From Arenibacter arenosicollis (GTDB taxonomy: Bacteria > Bacteroidota > Bacteroidia > Flavobacteriales > Flavobacteriaceae), in contig NZ_JACLHY010000003.1 in NCBI RefSeq assembly GCF_014397245.1, forward strand, positions 1 through 64,000: a DNA stretch of 64,000 nucleotides. The letters are read 5' to 3'. The position numbers and the translations under genes were made by a program. Below are positions 1-8,444 of this stretch, in pieces (position 1 is the first letter of the stretch; every line of letters starts with the position of its first letter). Below the pieces are notes generated by a model, which saw only the letters and a list, made by a program, of their open reading frames with translations, was not told the DNA's origin and searched no databases.

Positions 1-18
1 ATATCCTTATAAATTTAA

Positions 19-126
19 TTAATCATTGAGCAGTTTGTGGAATTTCTCCCTTCCGGTACCGATGACGGAATAGGCTAAAACCAAAAATAGACAAGCAATG
101 ACGATAGCAAGGGCTCCTTCCCTTGG
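19..126 (-). pseudogene. 3' remnant of a membrane-protein gene, copy 1
   Basis: Read on the minus strand, the sequence encodes a hydrophobic helix followed by a basic tail and TAA stop (stop complement at 19-21). The residues include ALAIVIACLFLVLAYSVIG and end in KFHKLLND. This looks like the last transmembrane segment and C-terminus of a membrane protein. The upstream coding part should lie at higher coordinates but is replaced by hairpins and repeats, so only the 3' end survives. I do not recognise the family. Confidence 0.45.
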
Positions 127-150
127 ACCTGTACTGAGCGGAGCCGAAGT
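127..150 (-). repeat. 24-bp dispersed element inserted in a hairpin loop
   Basis: On the minus strand this reads ACTTCGGCTCCGCTCAGTAC followed by AGGT. It is absent from the otherwise identical copy 2 (junction 470/471). It sits exactly inside the loop of the CTTCCCTT/AAGGGAAG hairpin. A near-identical 24-mer occurs beside tRNA-Arg at 20469-20492, differing at three positions. It therefore behaves like a short dispersed repeat rather than a random indel. Confidence 0.7.
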
Positions 151-269
151 ATAAGGGAAGGTGGATCCTCCGCTAGCAGCGGAGGAGACGGAAGGGATTG
201 ACAGGCCAGGTCTTCGGGAGGGGGCAAGAGATTCGGCTTTGGTTTAACCTCCCAAAAACACACCCCTAA

Positions 270-285
270 CCCCTCTCAAGAGGGG
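270..285. repeat. GC-rich hairpin, 7-bp stem
   Basis: CCCCTCT and AGAGGGG pair perfectly around a 2-nt loop. It directly follows the end of repeat copy 1 and is absent after copy 2. It could be a terminator-like or dispersed palindromic repeat. No T-run follows on the plus strand. Confidence 0.5.
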
Positions 286-344
286 AGTTTGGTTAGTGCC
301 AACAATGTCTTTATTGCAAGCTATTAAGCAGAAACAGAAAGTTT

Positions 345-591
345 ATATCCTTATAAATTTAATTAATCATTGAGCAGTTTGTGGAATTTCTCCCTTCCGG
401 TACCGATGACGGAATAGGCTAAAACCAAAAATAGACAAGCAATGACGATAGCAAGGGCTCCTTCCCTTGGATAAGGGAAGGTGGATCCTCCGCTAGCTGC
501 GGAGGAGACGGAAGGGATTGACAGGCCAGGTCTTCGGGAGGGGGCAAGAGATTCGGCTTTGGTTTAACCTCCCAAAAACACACCCCTAACC
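345..591. repeat. Direct duplication, copy 2
   Basis: Second copy of the unit at 1-271, 247 bp long because it lacks the 24-bp insertion. At the point where copy 1 is interrupted, copy 2 has an uninterrupted hairpin: arms CTTCCCTT (461-468) and AAGGGAAG (473-480) around a 4-nt loop. The 73 bp between the copies (272-344) are not repeated and include the right arm of a separate GC-rich hairpin. Confidence 0.9.
363..470 (-). pseudogene. 3' remnant of a membrane-protein gene, copy 2
   Basis: Same C-terminal transmembrane remnant as at 19-126, carried along by the duplication, with the same TAA stop (complement at 363-365). No start codon or upstream coding body is present. The intact parent gene is not in this window. 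Confidence 0.45.
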
Positions 592-806
592 TAGTAATTC
601 AATCCAGTTACTTGTGTGATTTCTCCTTCCTCCGGTCGATCGAAATAACGATTATTAATTAGTGACTTTATATTACTTAACAGCGAAAAAAGTGGTGTCA
701 AGGCCATTCCCCCAAAAAACAAAAGAAGTAACCCAATAGCCCCTTAAACGGACCTAACAGATTACTTCCTATTACTGCGCTATACCCGGTAAATTCTTCC
801 CAGGCT
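592..806 (-). other. Gene-free stretch with broken coding remnants
   Basis: There is no intact gene between the repeats and ssb. On the minus strand one frame just downstream of ssb reads a plausible membrane-type stretch (AWEEFTGYSAVIGSNLLGPF) before a stop. Another frame then reads 30-odd sensible residues ending in ITQVTGLNY and a TAG. This pattern suggests a frameshifted 3' gene remnant, but I cannot assign a family and it could be chance. Confidence 0.3.
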
Positions 807-818
807 GTGAAGAAAAAC

Positions 819-1151
819 CTATTTCCCCAACATCAGGAGTTCATTACATCTGATTTCAGTGATGTACCTTTTTTCTCCTTCCTTGGTTTCATAAGACCGA
901 GTGGTCAATTTTCCTTCGACGGCAACTTCCTTTCCCTTGTTGAGATAGTTTTCTACGATTTCCGCTGTCTTTCCCCAAGCCACAACATTGTGCCATTGGG
1001 TATCGGTTACCTTTTCCCCTTTGGCATTTTTGTAAGTTTCATTGGTAGCAATGGCGAATTTCGCCAATTTGCCACCACCGTCTAGATTAATGATTTCTGG
1101 ATCGTTACCCAAGTTTCCAATCAACTGTACTCTGTTTCTTAGTGCGTTCAT
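819..1151 (-). CDS. ssb: Single-stranded DNA-binding protein (short form)
   Basis: 110 residues. It begins MNALRNRVQLIGNLGNDPEI and has the SSB hallmarks WHNVVAWGKTAEIVENYL near residues 53-70 and EGKLTTRSY around 79-87, so it covers one complete OB-fold. It would bind ssDNA as an oligomer in replication, repair or recombination. The protein ends directly after the fold (ELLMLGK). It lacks the glycine-rich linker and acidic tip that recruits partner proteins in canonical SSBs, as in many short Bacteroidota SSBs. It is monocistronic: downstream lie only gene remnants and repeats. A possible sigma-type -7 box is seen upstream at 1219-1226. The family call is secure; whether this is the main SSB or an accessory copy is not visible. 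Confidence 0.95.
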   Translation of the reverse strand: MNALRNRVQLIGNLGNDPEIINLDGGGKLAKFAIATNETYKNAKGEKVTDTQWHNVVAWGKTAEIVENYLNKGKEVAVEGKLTTRSYETKEGEKRYITEIRCNELLMLGK

Positions 1152-1218
1152 AATACATAATTTTTAAATCCCGAATCCTCTTCGGGAATGGTTAAACAGT
1201 TAATGATTTTTGATGCAA

Positions 1219-1226
1219 CAAACTTA
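1219..1226 (-). promoter_or_regulatory. Possible -7 promoter box for ssb
   Basis: The minus strand reads TAAGTTTG, an exact match to the Bacteroidota -7 consensus TAnnTTTG, about 68 bp upstream of the ssb start. No well-spaced TTG -33 element is evident, so this is tentative. Confidence 0.3.
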
Positions 1227-1419
1227 GTACCCGACCCAAATGTTATTCGGTTGAAAAGTATTTAATTTCGTTTGTTATCGTTTGTAGTCGTTTGTAATTG
1301 ACTATATGTGCCTGATTTATCAATTCTGCATGTCCCGTATTCGCACAAGAAATTGATGAACAATTCAATAATATCCTTACATTTAACCATATCTTATTCC
1401 CACTAATCAAGACTGAAAC

Positions 1420-1800
1420 ATGGATATCCTATTAAAAATCCTTATAGCCCTAATAGCCCTTGAACACCTTTATATTTTATATATGGAGATGTTCGCTTGG
1501 GAAACCTTGGGCAAAAAGACTTTTAAAAAAGCACTACCTGAAGATATGTTTACACCCACAAAAGGACTGGCAGCAAACCAGGGACTCTACAATGGTTTTC
1601 TTGCAGCAGGCCTAATATGGACTTTTTTTATTACAGACCCAACTTGGAGCACCAACATCGCAATTTTCTTTTTAAGCTGTGTGGCCATTGCCGGCATTTA
1701 TGGCGCTTGGTCTGCGAGCAAAAAAATATTCGTGGTTCAGGCCTTACCAGCTCTCATAGCCTTATTGCTGCTCTTGCTATCTTCTTCTTATTTTTCATAA
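1420..1800 (+). CDS. DUF1304 family small integral membrane protein
   Basis: 126 residues with four hydrophobic helices (about 3-25, 53-70, 77-97 and 105-124). The N-terminal ALEHLYILYMEMFAWET, the middle NQGLYNGFLAAGL and the IYGAWSASKK segment are typical of the DUF1304 family. Its biochemical role is unknown. It stands alone between ssb (opposite strand) and the pentapeptide-repeat gene, with no obvious operon partner. The start was chosen at the ATG that opens the first helix. Confidence 0.8.
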   Translation: MDILLKILIALIALEHLYILYMEMFAWETLGKKTFKKALPEDMFTPTKGLAANQGLYNGFLAAGLIWTFFITDPTWSTNIAIFFLSCVAIAGIYGAWSASKKIFVVQALPALIALLLLLLSSSYFS

Positions 1801-1903
1801 TTTTAATGCAGGGTTCACGAACAAAATGCACCCTGTTCCATTATTAAAGATATGCTTCATTCGGCCATTTCAACCTAGTATGAAATATAAAATTACCCAT
1901 TGA

Positions 1904-2476
1904 ATGAAAAATCCATTTATTACAGATCAATCCTATAAAGGAATCAACTTTGCCCCAAAACCTTTGCCAAAAGGAGAATATGAGAATTGCGAGTTTGACA
2001 CTTGTTCCTTTTCAAAATCGGATATATCCAACATCGTCTTTATGGAATGTGTTTTTACAGATTGTGACCTAAGTAATGTTAACCTAAAAAATACCACCTT
2101 TAAAGAAACAGAATTTAAAGGGTGTAAATTATTGGGCATCCGCTTTGACCATTGCAACGATTTTATGCTATCCTTTAACTTCTATAACTGTACCTTAAAC
2201 CTATCCTCCTTTTATAAATTAAAACTCAAGAACACCATTTTCCAAAATTGCAAAATGATTTCCGTGGATTTTTCAAAAACCCAACTAACAGAAGCCAAAT
2301 TTGAATCCTGTGACCTTGAAAATGCAATCTTTGAAAATTCCAACCTGGAAAAAACCGATTTCAGTACTGCAATCAACTATACCCTAGATCCTGAGAAAAA
2401 CAGCATCCACAAAGCCAGATTTTCCAAAGAAGGGGTTTTGGGCTTATTGACGAAGTATAAAATCCATATAGAATAA
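1904..2476 (+). CDS. Pentapeptide-repeat protein (Qnr/McbG-like)
   Basis: 190 residues made of tandem A(D/N)LXX-type repeats through most of the protein, for example CEFDTCSFSKSDISNIVF, CDLSNVNLKNTTFKETEF and CDLENAIFENSNLEKTDF. The repeats predict a right-handed quadrilateral beta-helix. The last 30 residues, ending LGLLTKYKIHIE, match the end of Qnr/McbG-type proteins, whose members mimic DNA and protect gyrase from quinolones or toxins. That activity is family knowledge and is not shown here. No signal peptide is present, so it is probably cytoplasmic. The neighbours are unrelated. Confidence 0.85.
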   Translation: MKNPFITDQSYKGINFAPKPLPKGEYENCEFDTCSFSKSDISNIVFMECVFTDCDLSNVNLKNTTFKETEFKGCKLLGIRFDHCNDFMLSFNFYNCTLNLSSFYKLKLKNTIFQNCKMISVDFSKTQLTEAKFESCDLENAIFENSNLEKTDFSTAINYTLDPEKNSIHKARFSKEGVLGLLTKYKIHIE

Positions 2477-2558
2477 CTTATTTGCCTTTTTGGATTATGC
2501 GTTTGTAAACGGATAATTTGTACCTTATTGGTCCTAAAACACTTTCCAACTACATAAA

Positions 2559-2945
2559 ATGACTTTAAACAAAATACACCATATTGCCATCATTTGCTCA
2601 GACTATAATAAATCCAAAAAATTTTATGTGGAAGATTTGGGTCTACAACCCATCCAAGAGGTATTTAGGGAGGAACGCAACTCCTACAAATTGGATTTGG
2701 CATTGAATGGCGAGTACATCATTGAACTATTTTCCTTTCCAAAACCCCCATCTAGAACAACTAGGCCTGAAGCAACCGGCCTACGACATTTGGCTTTTGA
2801 GGTGGACGATTTGAAAAAAAGCATTGATCATATGGTCGGAAAGGGAATTAAAACAGAACCTATCAGGGTTGGTGGGTTAACCGAAAAACAGTTCACTTTT
2901 ATATTTGACCCAGACGATTTACCAATAGAACTTTATCAAAAATGA
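2559..2945 (+). CDS. VOC family protein (glyoxalase-like, YaeR type)
   Basis: 128 residues covering two beta-alpha-beta-beta-beta VOC modules. The start KIHHIAIICSDYNKSKKFY and the second module GLRHLAFEVDDLKKSI carry the conserved His positions, and Glu occurs in EYIIELFSF and LPIELYQ. These are the expected metal ligands of the GloA-like fold. The protein resembles the YaeR/SMU1112c subgroup, whose substrate is unknown. Its stop overlaps the start of the next gene by 4 bp (ATGA), so the two are translationally coupled. Confidence 0.85.
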   Translation: MTLNKIHHIAIICSDYNKSKKFYVEDLGLQPIQEVFREERNSYKLDLALNGEYIIELFSFPKPPSRTTRPEATGLRHLAFEVDDLKKSIDHMVGKGIKTEPIRVGGLTEKQFTFIFDPDDLPIELYQK

Positions 2946-3550
2946 TTCCCATAAATGATTATATAGAAAATTTCTACAATACTTTCCCTGACCTTAAGGG
3001 CCTTTCTCCTTGGGGCGCAACCCAATCCATTTCTTCAATATTAATCGGCATTATTTCAGGACTCGATCCAGATGATTACTCTCTTGAAGGGGATATCGCT
3101 ATCCACAAAACGGCCATTATTGAAAAAGGGGTTATTCTAAAAGGGCCAATGATTATTTCAGAAAACAGTTTTGTCGCAAGTCATGCCTACCTCCGAGGAG
3201 GGGTGTTTCTGGCTGAAGGGGTACGGATAGGCCCAGGCAGTGAAATAAAATCAAGTATAATTTGCAGTAAGACCACTCTCGCCCACTTCAACTTTATAGG
3301 GGATAGTATTATTGGAAGGCATGTAAATTTTGAGGCAGGGTCACTTATTGCCAATCACTATAATGAAAGAACGGAAAAGACCATTTGGGTCAGCGCACTT
3401 GGTAAAAGAACAAATACCGGAACCAACAAGTTTGGGGCACTGGTAGGGGACAATTCCAAAATAGGAGCCAATGCCGTACTTTCCCCCGGTACCATATTAA
3501 GCATGGGTTCCATAGTAAAAAGACTGGAACTTATTGAACAAAATAAATGA
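2942..3550 (+). CDS. Left-handed beta-helix (hexapeptide) acyl/nucleotidyltransferase-like protein
   Basis: 202 residues. After an N-terminal helix of about 50 residues, hexapeptide repeats run from about residue 55 to 190 (for example IHKTAIIEKGVILKGPMII and GAVVGDNS-like turns such as GALVGDNSKIGANAVLSPG). This predicts an LpxA/GlmU-C-like left-handed helix. Such proteins transfer acyl groups to, or bind, nucleotide sugars. The substrate cannot be read from the sequence. It overlaps the upstream VOC gene by 4 bp. Confidence 0.75.
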   Translation: MIPINDYIENFYNTFPDLKGLSPWGATQSISSILIGIISGLDPDDYSLEGDIAIHKTAIIEKGVILKGPMIISENSFVASHAYLRGGVFLAEGVRIGPGSEIKSSIICSKTTLAHFNFIGDSIIGRHVNFEAGSLIANHYNERTEKTIWVSALGKRTNTGTNKFGALVGDNSKIGANAVLSPGTILSMGSIVKRLELIEQNK

Positions 3551-3557
3551 CTTAACA

Positions 3558-3908
3558 ATGGAAAAAAAATGCTTGGAATGTGGAGATAAAATATTAGGCA
3601 GGGTGGACAAAAAATTCTGCTCGGATTATTGCAGAAACGCCTACAACAACAAACTGAATAAGGACAGTAAAAATCTGGTACGGAATATAAACAACCGCTT
3701 GCGCAAAAATTATAGAATCTTGGACAGTTACCCCTTAACAGAAGGAAAAACCAAGACTACCAAGACCCGCTTAATGGACAAGGGATTCGATTTTGAATAC
3801 ATCACCAATTTATACACTACCAAAAAGGGAACCACCTACTATTTTGTTTATGATTTAGGATATCTCCCGTTGGACAATGATTATTATATGATCGTGAAGA
3901 GGGAATAG
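3558..3908 (+). CDS. Small zinc-ribbon protein, DUF2116-like
   Basis: 116 residues from the ATG at 3558. An earlier in-frame ATG at 3534 would overlap the preceding gene and is less likely. The N-terminus has a clear zinc-binding pattern, CLECG then KFCSDYCRNAY, that is C-x2-C and C-x3-C. This resembles Zn-ribbon proteins that keep a Met-x-Lys-rich start. The rest (residues 35-116) is basic, then beta-rich, and ends YYMIVKRE. Function is unknown. It is the last gene of a three-gene run with the VOC and hexapeptide genes. Confidence 0.7.
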   Translation: MEKKCLECGDKILGRVDKKFCSDYCRNAYNNKLNKDSKNLVRNINNRLRKNYRILDSYPLTEGKTKTTKTRLMDKGFDFEYITNLYTTKKGTTYYFVYDLGYLPLDNDYYMIVKRE

Positions 3909-4046
3909 GACCATGCCATTAAATAACAGGCATATCCACATCAATACCTCCCCCGAGGGGAAGGATATATAGTTTTGTGGATTTGAAAATTCTTAGAATT
4001 ATTACTCTGCTACCTAGCAGTGAAAGTGGGAAAATAATGTAGCTTT

Positions 4047-4511
4047 TTATTTCCAGTTATGTCCGCTTAATTTTAAGGCGGCTATCACAATATCCTTACG
4101 GCTAATTTGACCTACCAAAATCCCGTTTTTCATTACCGGCAATCTTCTTCTTTTGTGCTTGTCAAAAATCCCAGCCGCGTCAAAAATAGACATATCATAA
4201 GGAATAGTCTCTACATCCTTCGTCATGAATCGCTCTACACTCTTGTCCAATATTGGCTGATTAAAATAACGGCTTTCCGAAATTTGTTTCATACAATCCG
4301 CTTCGGAGATAATACCAACCAAAAATCCGTTATTGTCCAAAACAGGACCCCCAGAAATATGGTATTTTGCCAAATGCTCCATAACCGTTAATATGGATTG
4401 ATCGGGACTAAAGGTGATTAATTTTTTAGTCATGTAGTCCTCTACTAAAATGGGAGCGTCAAATTCCTTTTTTACGACCTTTCGTACTCCCTGAAAGCTT
4501 TTTATTCCCAT
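4047..4511 (-). CDS. CBS-domain protein
   Basis: 154 residues from the Met at 4511. An upstream in-frame Met at 4565 adds 18 residues of low-complexity sequence and seems less likely. It contains two CBS motifs: VEDYMTKKLITFSPDQSI to VGIISEADC (about 20-80) and VERFMTKDVETIPYDMSI to VGQISRKDI (about 93-145). Tandem CBS pairs form a Bateman module that binds adenine nucleotides and regulates a partner. No catalytic domain is attached, so the partner must be another protein. It is convergent with the gene ending at 3908. Confidence 0.9.
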   Translation of the reverse strand: MGIKSFQGVRKVVKKEFDAPILVEDYMTKKLITFSPDQSILTVMEHLAKYHISGGPVLDNNGFLVGIISEADCMKQISESRYFNQPILDKSVERFMTKDVETIPYDMSIFDAAGIFDKHKRRRLPVMKNGILVGQISRKDIVIAALKLSGHNWK

Positions 4512-4724
4512 ACCGTTTATTTTTAGGTTAATTTGAAAGATAGTATTTTTTAAAAGATTACGCAACTAATTAAGATTTAATCAGTTGAAATGATAAGTAT
4601 TTCCTAAATTTATTACACATAACTCAATATGATATGGCCCAAAATTATCTAGATTAAAGGTTACCATCAACTCCTTAAGGTAATCCACATATAATTTCTT
4701 AATTTTAAGTTTTTACAACTTACT

Positions 4725-7007
4725 ATGAAGCAATATTCTTCTGCCGTCTCCCTACTTATTCTTTTACTTGCCATTTATTTGAGCTTTGAGACCTCAATGC
4801 CAAGCTACGATCCAGATGCGACCATTGATGATATTTCATTTTCAACGGATAGGGCACTGGTTCATGTAAAAAACATGTCTGAAAAACCGCATGGAGTTGG
4901 ATTTCCGGCTCATGCAGAGGTAAGGGATTATGTAATTTCGGAACTGAACAAGCTTGGCTTGGAAACAACGACCCAAAAAGGATATACCGCTGGGGATTGG
5001 GGCAATTATAGTAGCACCACCAATATTTTGGCCAGAATGAAAGGGACAGAAAAGGGAAAAGCACTTTTGTTACTCTCCCATTATGACAGCAGTCCCCATT
5101 CTTCCTTGGGTGCCAGTGATGCTGCCAGTGGAGTAGCTACCATCTTGGAAGGTGTAAGCACTTTCCTAAAACAAAACCAAGTTCCAAAAAATGATATTAT
5201 TATTCTAATTTCCGATGCCGAGGAATTAGGATTAAACGGGGCCGATCTCTTTGTGAACAAACACCCTTGGGTAAAGGAGGTAGGACTGGTTTTGAATTTT
5301 GAAGCCAGGGGCAGTGGAGGACCCTCTTATATGTTATTGGAAACCAATAGGGGAAATGCCAAGGTCATTGAAGAATTCACAAAGGCCAATCCCAAATATC
5401 CTGCGGCCAATTCTTTGGTCTATAGTATATATAAAATGTTGCCCAATGATACCGATCTTACCGTGTTCCGGGAGGATATGGATATAGAAGGGCTGAACTT
5501 TGCCTTTATAGACGACCATTATGACTACCATACCGTGCGCGATAATTATGAGAGATTGGATCGTAATACCCTAGCCCACCAGGGCAGTTACCTAATGCCA
5601 TTACTAAAGCACTTTAGCAATTCCAATCTTACCGACTTAAAAAGCCTAAACGATTCTATTTATTTCAACATACCTTTCTTTAGATTGGTATCCTATCCTT
5701 TTGATTGGATCTTTCCTATGTTGGCGCTTGCCATAATATCATTCTTAGTCTTAATGATTTTAGGTCTCAGGAACGGCTCCTTGGAAATTAAGGAAATAGG
5801 AAGAGGTTTTATGCCCCTGCTTTTAGTTCTGGTCATAAATGGCCTTGTAGGCTATTTTGGGTGGTCAGCACTAACCAATATCTACCCACAATACCAGGAT
5901 ATTCTTCATGGGTTTACCTATAACGGTTATTCCTATATTATTGCTTTTGTCCTTTTTTCGGTGGCCGTTGGTTTTTGGGCCTATCATAAATTTGACACTA
6001 CTAAGACCCAAAATTTAATAGTAGCCCCTTTATTTCTCTGGTTAATAATTTGCACGCTTGTTGCCGTGTATTTAAAAGGAGCCAGTTTTTTTATCGTTCC
6101 CGTTTTTGCATTGTTGGCATCGCTACTGATAACAACCCATCAAAAATGGCCCAGCCCCTTTCTCTTGCTATTTTTGGCTTTACCGGCAATTTGGATATAT
6201 GCCCCTTTGATTAAAATGTTCCCTGTAGGTCTTGGTCTTAAAATGATGATCACCTCTACCCTTTTAACATCCTTAACTTTTTTCTTATTGCTCCCAGTTT
6301 TTGGTTCGATGAAAAACAAAAACGGCTTGGCCTTTTTGTTTCTAGTACTTTGCTTCGGTTTTTTTCTGTCCGCACATCTTGATTCGGACTTTAGCAATGA
6401 AAATGCCAAACCCACCAGTCTGGTTTATTTGCTCGATGCAGATAAAGAAACTGCCGAATGGGCTACCTATGACAAAGTATTGTCTGGTTGGACTTCACAG
6501 TACATAGATAAGAATAACGAAAAACCTATAAGTTCAGAGGATGAATCTCTAAGTAGCAAGTATGCAACTAGGTTTAGTTATAGATCGACAGCACCCCTAA
6601 AAAACATTGCTGTCCCTAAAATTGAAACCACTAAAGATACCATTATAGGTAACAGCCGCAAATTGGAAATATGTATTACGCCCCAACGAAACATCAATCG
6701 TCTGGAAATATTCACCAATGAAGTTGAAATACTTGAGGCCAAAATAAATAACATAGAACTGTCCGCATACTACCTAAAAAATAAGAAAAGCTCCAAATTG
6801 GTTACCCACTACGTTAGTAATAACGATTATACCGAATTACAAATTACAATTCCAAAGGATAGCGAATTGGAATTGACCTTATATGAGGCCTCAAACGATC
6901 TTTTGAACAATCCACTGTTTACAGTGCCACCAAGACCAGAGGACAACATACCTATGCCGTTTGTTTTAAACGATGCCATATTGATTACCAAAAAGATTAC
7001 ATTTTGA
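4725..7007 (+). CDS. M28-family zinc metallopeptidase with C-terminal membrane domain
   Basis: 760 residues. An N-terminal signal anchor (6-20) is followed by the M28 catalytic domain, about 40-300. The expected di-zinc ligands are visible: H119 and D121 in SHYDSS, D132, E166/E167 in SDAEELGLNGA, E193, and a final His in DDHYDYHTVRDN. Residues 320-560 contain about eight transmembrane helices, and 560-760 form a beta-rich C-terminal domain. The layout matches membrane-anchored aminopeptidase-like proteins of Bacteroidota, with the peptidase outside the cytoplasm. The stop overlaps the TTG start of the next gene by 4 bp, suggesting co-translation. The substrate is unknown. Confidence 0.88.
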   Translation: MKQYSSAVSLLILLLAIYLSFETSMPSYDPDATIDDISFSTDRALVHVKNMSEKPHGVGFPAHAEVRDYVISELNKLGLETTTQKGYTAGDWGNYSSTTNILARMKGTEKGKALLLLSHYDSSPHSSLGASDAASGVATILEGVSTFLKQNQVPKNDIIILISDAEELGLNGADLFVNKHPWVKEVGLVLNFEARGSGGPSYMLLETNRGNAKVIEEFTKANPKYPAANSLVYSIYKMLPNDTDLTVFREDMDIEGLNFAFIDDHYDYHTVRDNYERLDRNTLAHQGSYLMPLLKHFSNSNLTDLKSLNDSIYFNIPFFRLVSYPFDWIFPMLALAIISFLVLMILGLRNGSLEIKEIGRGFMPLLLVLVINGLVGYFGWSALTNIYPQYQDILHGFTYNGYSYIIAFVLFSVAVGFWAYHKFDTTKTQNLIVAPLFLWLIICTLVAVYLKGASFFIVPVFALLASLLITTHQKWPSPFLLLFLALPAIWIYAPLIKMFPVGLGLKMMITSTLLTSLTFFLLLPVFGSMKNKNGLAFLFLVLCFGFFLSAHLDSDFSNENAKPTSLVYLLDADKETAEWATYDKVLSGWTSQYIDKNNEKPISSEDESLSSKYATRFSYRSTAPLKNIAVPKIETTKDTIIGNSRKLEICITPQRNINRLEIFTNEVEILEAKINNIELSAYYLKNKKSSKLVTHYVSNNDYTELQITIPKDSELELTLYEASNDLLNNPLFTVPPRPEDNIPMPFVLNDAILITKKITF

Positions 7008-7813
7008 GCAAGAGAATCGGCATTCTAGGGTGTGGATGGTTGGGTTTGCCCTTGGCCATTTCCCTATTGGAGGATAAACATACCATTTATGGAACTACCT
7101 CTTCGGATTCCAAAATAGCCATCTTGGAAAAGCACAATATTATCCCATATCTTATTGTTCTAAATAAGATTGGAATTGAAGGCAACATTAAGAAATTTTT
7201 GAGCGAACTGGATCTGTTGATTATAAATGTTCCTCCAAATTTACGATCTGCTCCAAAAGAAAGTTTTGCGGAAAAGATGTTTCATTTACATAGTGAAATA
7301 AAAAACTCACCCTTAAAAAGAATTATTTTTATAAGCAGCACCTCTGTATATGGCAATATTAACGGCATCATTACTGAAGACTCCCCTGCCCTTCCAAACA
7401 CTGAGTCCGGAAAGCAACTTTTGGCTTCGGAAAATATTTTTCTAAAGGACGGGCAACTAGATACCACCGTTATCCGTTTTGGAGGACTAATTGGTCCTAA
7501 AAGACATCCAGTGAAATTTCTTAGTGGAAAAACTGACCTTGGGAATGGGGATGACCCAATAAACCTAATTCATTTGAACGATTGTATCGGCATTATCAAA
7601 ACCGTCATAAATGGGGACTACAAGAATCGAATACTTAATGGAGTGTTTCCCCACCATCCTAAGAAAGAAGAGTATTACACCTCGGAAGCCATAAAAAGAG
7701 GGCTTTTACCACCTATTTACACGCGAAATTTGAATAAAATAGGAAATAAAACTATTGAAAGTAGGTATTTAAATGTTAAAACCTACCAATTTAACACCTC
7801 AATTGTAAGTTAA
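7004..7813 (+). CDS. NAD(P)-dependent epimerase/dehydratase-like SDR (YeeZ type)
   Basis: 269 residues starting at a TTG codon that overlaps the preceding TGA (TTGA). This start places the Rossmann motif GILGCGWLG at residues 6-14. The later SSTSVYG (about 110-116) is the extended-SDR Ser/Tyr region, and RFGGLIGPKRHP resembles the YeeZ/NAD-epimerase subgroup. The reaction is unknown. The tight overlap with the M28 peptidase gene suggests the two are expressed together, although no functional link is obvious. Confidence 0.8.
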   Translation: MSKRIGILGCGWLGLPLAISLLEDKHTIYGTTSSDSKIAILEKHNIIPYLIVLNKIGIEGNIKKFLSELDLLIINVPPNLRSAPKESFAEKMFHLHSEIKNSPLKRIIFISSTSVYGNINGIITEDSPALPNTESGKQLLASENIFLKDGQLDTTVIRFGGLIGPKRHPVKFLSGKTDLGNGDDPINLIHLNDCIGIIKTVINGDYKNRILNGVFPHHPKKEEYYTSEAIKRGLLPPIYTRNLNKIGNKTIESRYLNVKTYQFNTSIVS

Positions 7814-7935
7814 TTCACCACACTTTTTTGCACTTTCACAACAAACACGACCACTTTAAGTTAAATTACAACCCTGATTGTTAGCCGTTTATCGATAAGT
7901 ATGTACCTTTAAGTAAACGAATAAATTCAATTATT

Positions 7936-8310
7936 ATGGAAAATTCAGGTCTAAAAAGAAGAGTACTTTACGAAATTGAAAATCTAATTTCCAAAAGCTG
8001 TTCCAAAAGCAAAATGTCCCAAAAATTTCAAAACCTGCACGTTGCAATATTGAAAAAATATTACAATGCCGCCGATGTATCCATAGACTATCATAGAAAG
8101 AGGGTTATTTTGGATATTGTAATGGATGACAGCTGTTACGACCCAAAAAAAGTGAATTCTTCCCTACCAACTCTAAGGGCTAATTTACTTTTTAAGAATT
8201 TAAAAGAATTTTTAAGTTCTAGCTTGGACAAAGACAATGGGAGCATAGCATTTTATGCCAAACTCATTAAGTCCTATGAAAATAGGAATACTAAGCTAAC
8301 AGTCGTTTAA
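7936..8310 (+). CDS. Hypothetical protein, 124 aa
   Basis: I do not recognise the family. The protein is basic, has no signal peptide and is largely helical (residues 5-45 and 80-115), with one short beta-like segment SIDYHRKRVILDIVMDD near 50-66. It is followed 24 bp later by a strong rho-independent terminator, which supports it as a real transcribed gene. Confidence 0.65.
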   Translation: MENSGLKRRVLYEIENLISKSCSKSKMSQKFQNLHVAILKKYYNAADVSIDYHRKRVILDIVMDDSCYDPKKVNSSLPTLRANLLFKNLKEFLSSSLDKDNGSIAFYAKLIKSYENRNTKLTVV

Positions 8311-8333
8311 AAAAGACCCCAATCAACCATAAT

Positions 8334-8362
8334 AAAAAGGATGCCCGTCGGCATCCTTTTTT
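8334..8362 (+). terminator. Rho-independent terminator
   Basis: Perfect 7-bp stem GGATGCC/GGCATCC with loop CGTC, flanked by AAAAA on the left and TTTTTT on the right. It would terminate the gene ending at 8310. The A-run would also let it work on the opposite strand. Confidence 0.85.
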
Positions 8363-8444
8363 GTTGCTTATCAAAGGTTTAAGGCTTTCCTTAACAATAG
8401 GATAGAAATAATTTACTAGTTTTGGCACACCAAAAAATAGAACA

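Larger units (their letters stand above)
1..271. repeat. Direct duplication, copy 1 (left end cut by window)
   Basis: This stretch is repeated almost base for base at 345-591. The copies share the start (ATATCCTTATAAATTT), the middle and the end (ACACCCCTAACC). Copy 1 differs mainly by a 24-bp insertion at 127-150. It also carries a perfect 9-bp inverted repeat (arms 166-174 and 178-186, loop AGC) that is slightly changed in copy 2. I see no intact gene. The unit holds a 3' gene remnant followed by hairpins, so it looks like a recently duplicated, non-coding repeat-rich segment. Confidence 0.9.

Noticed and set aside
75-263. 62-codon minus-strand open frame in the left repeat
   Set aside because: It lies wholly in the duplicated hairpin-rich DNA, is proline/leucine-rich without family resemblance, and is out of frame with the real C-terminal remnant.
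1-591. CRISPR array
   Set aside because: There are only two long copies of a 250-bp unit, with no short regular repeats or spacers and no cas genes.
807-1085. Plus-strand open frame of 92 codons
   Set aside because: It is antisense to ssb, whose protein is unambiguous.
4007-4020. CTGCT/AGCAG hairpin between convergent genes as a terminator
   Set aside because: The stem is 5 bp and no T-run follows; too weak to call.
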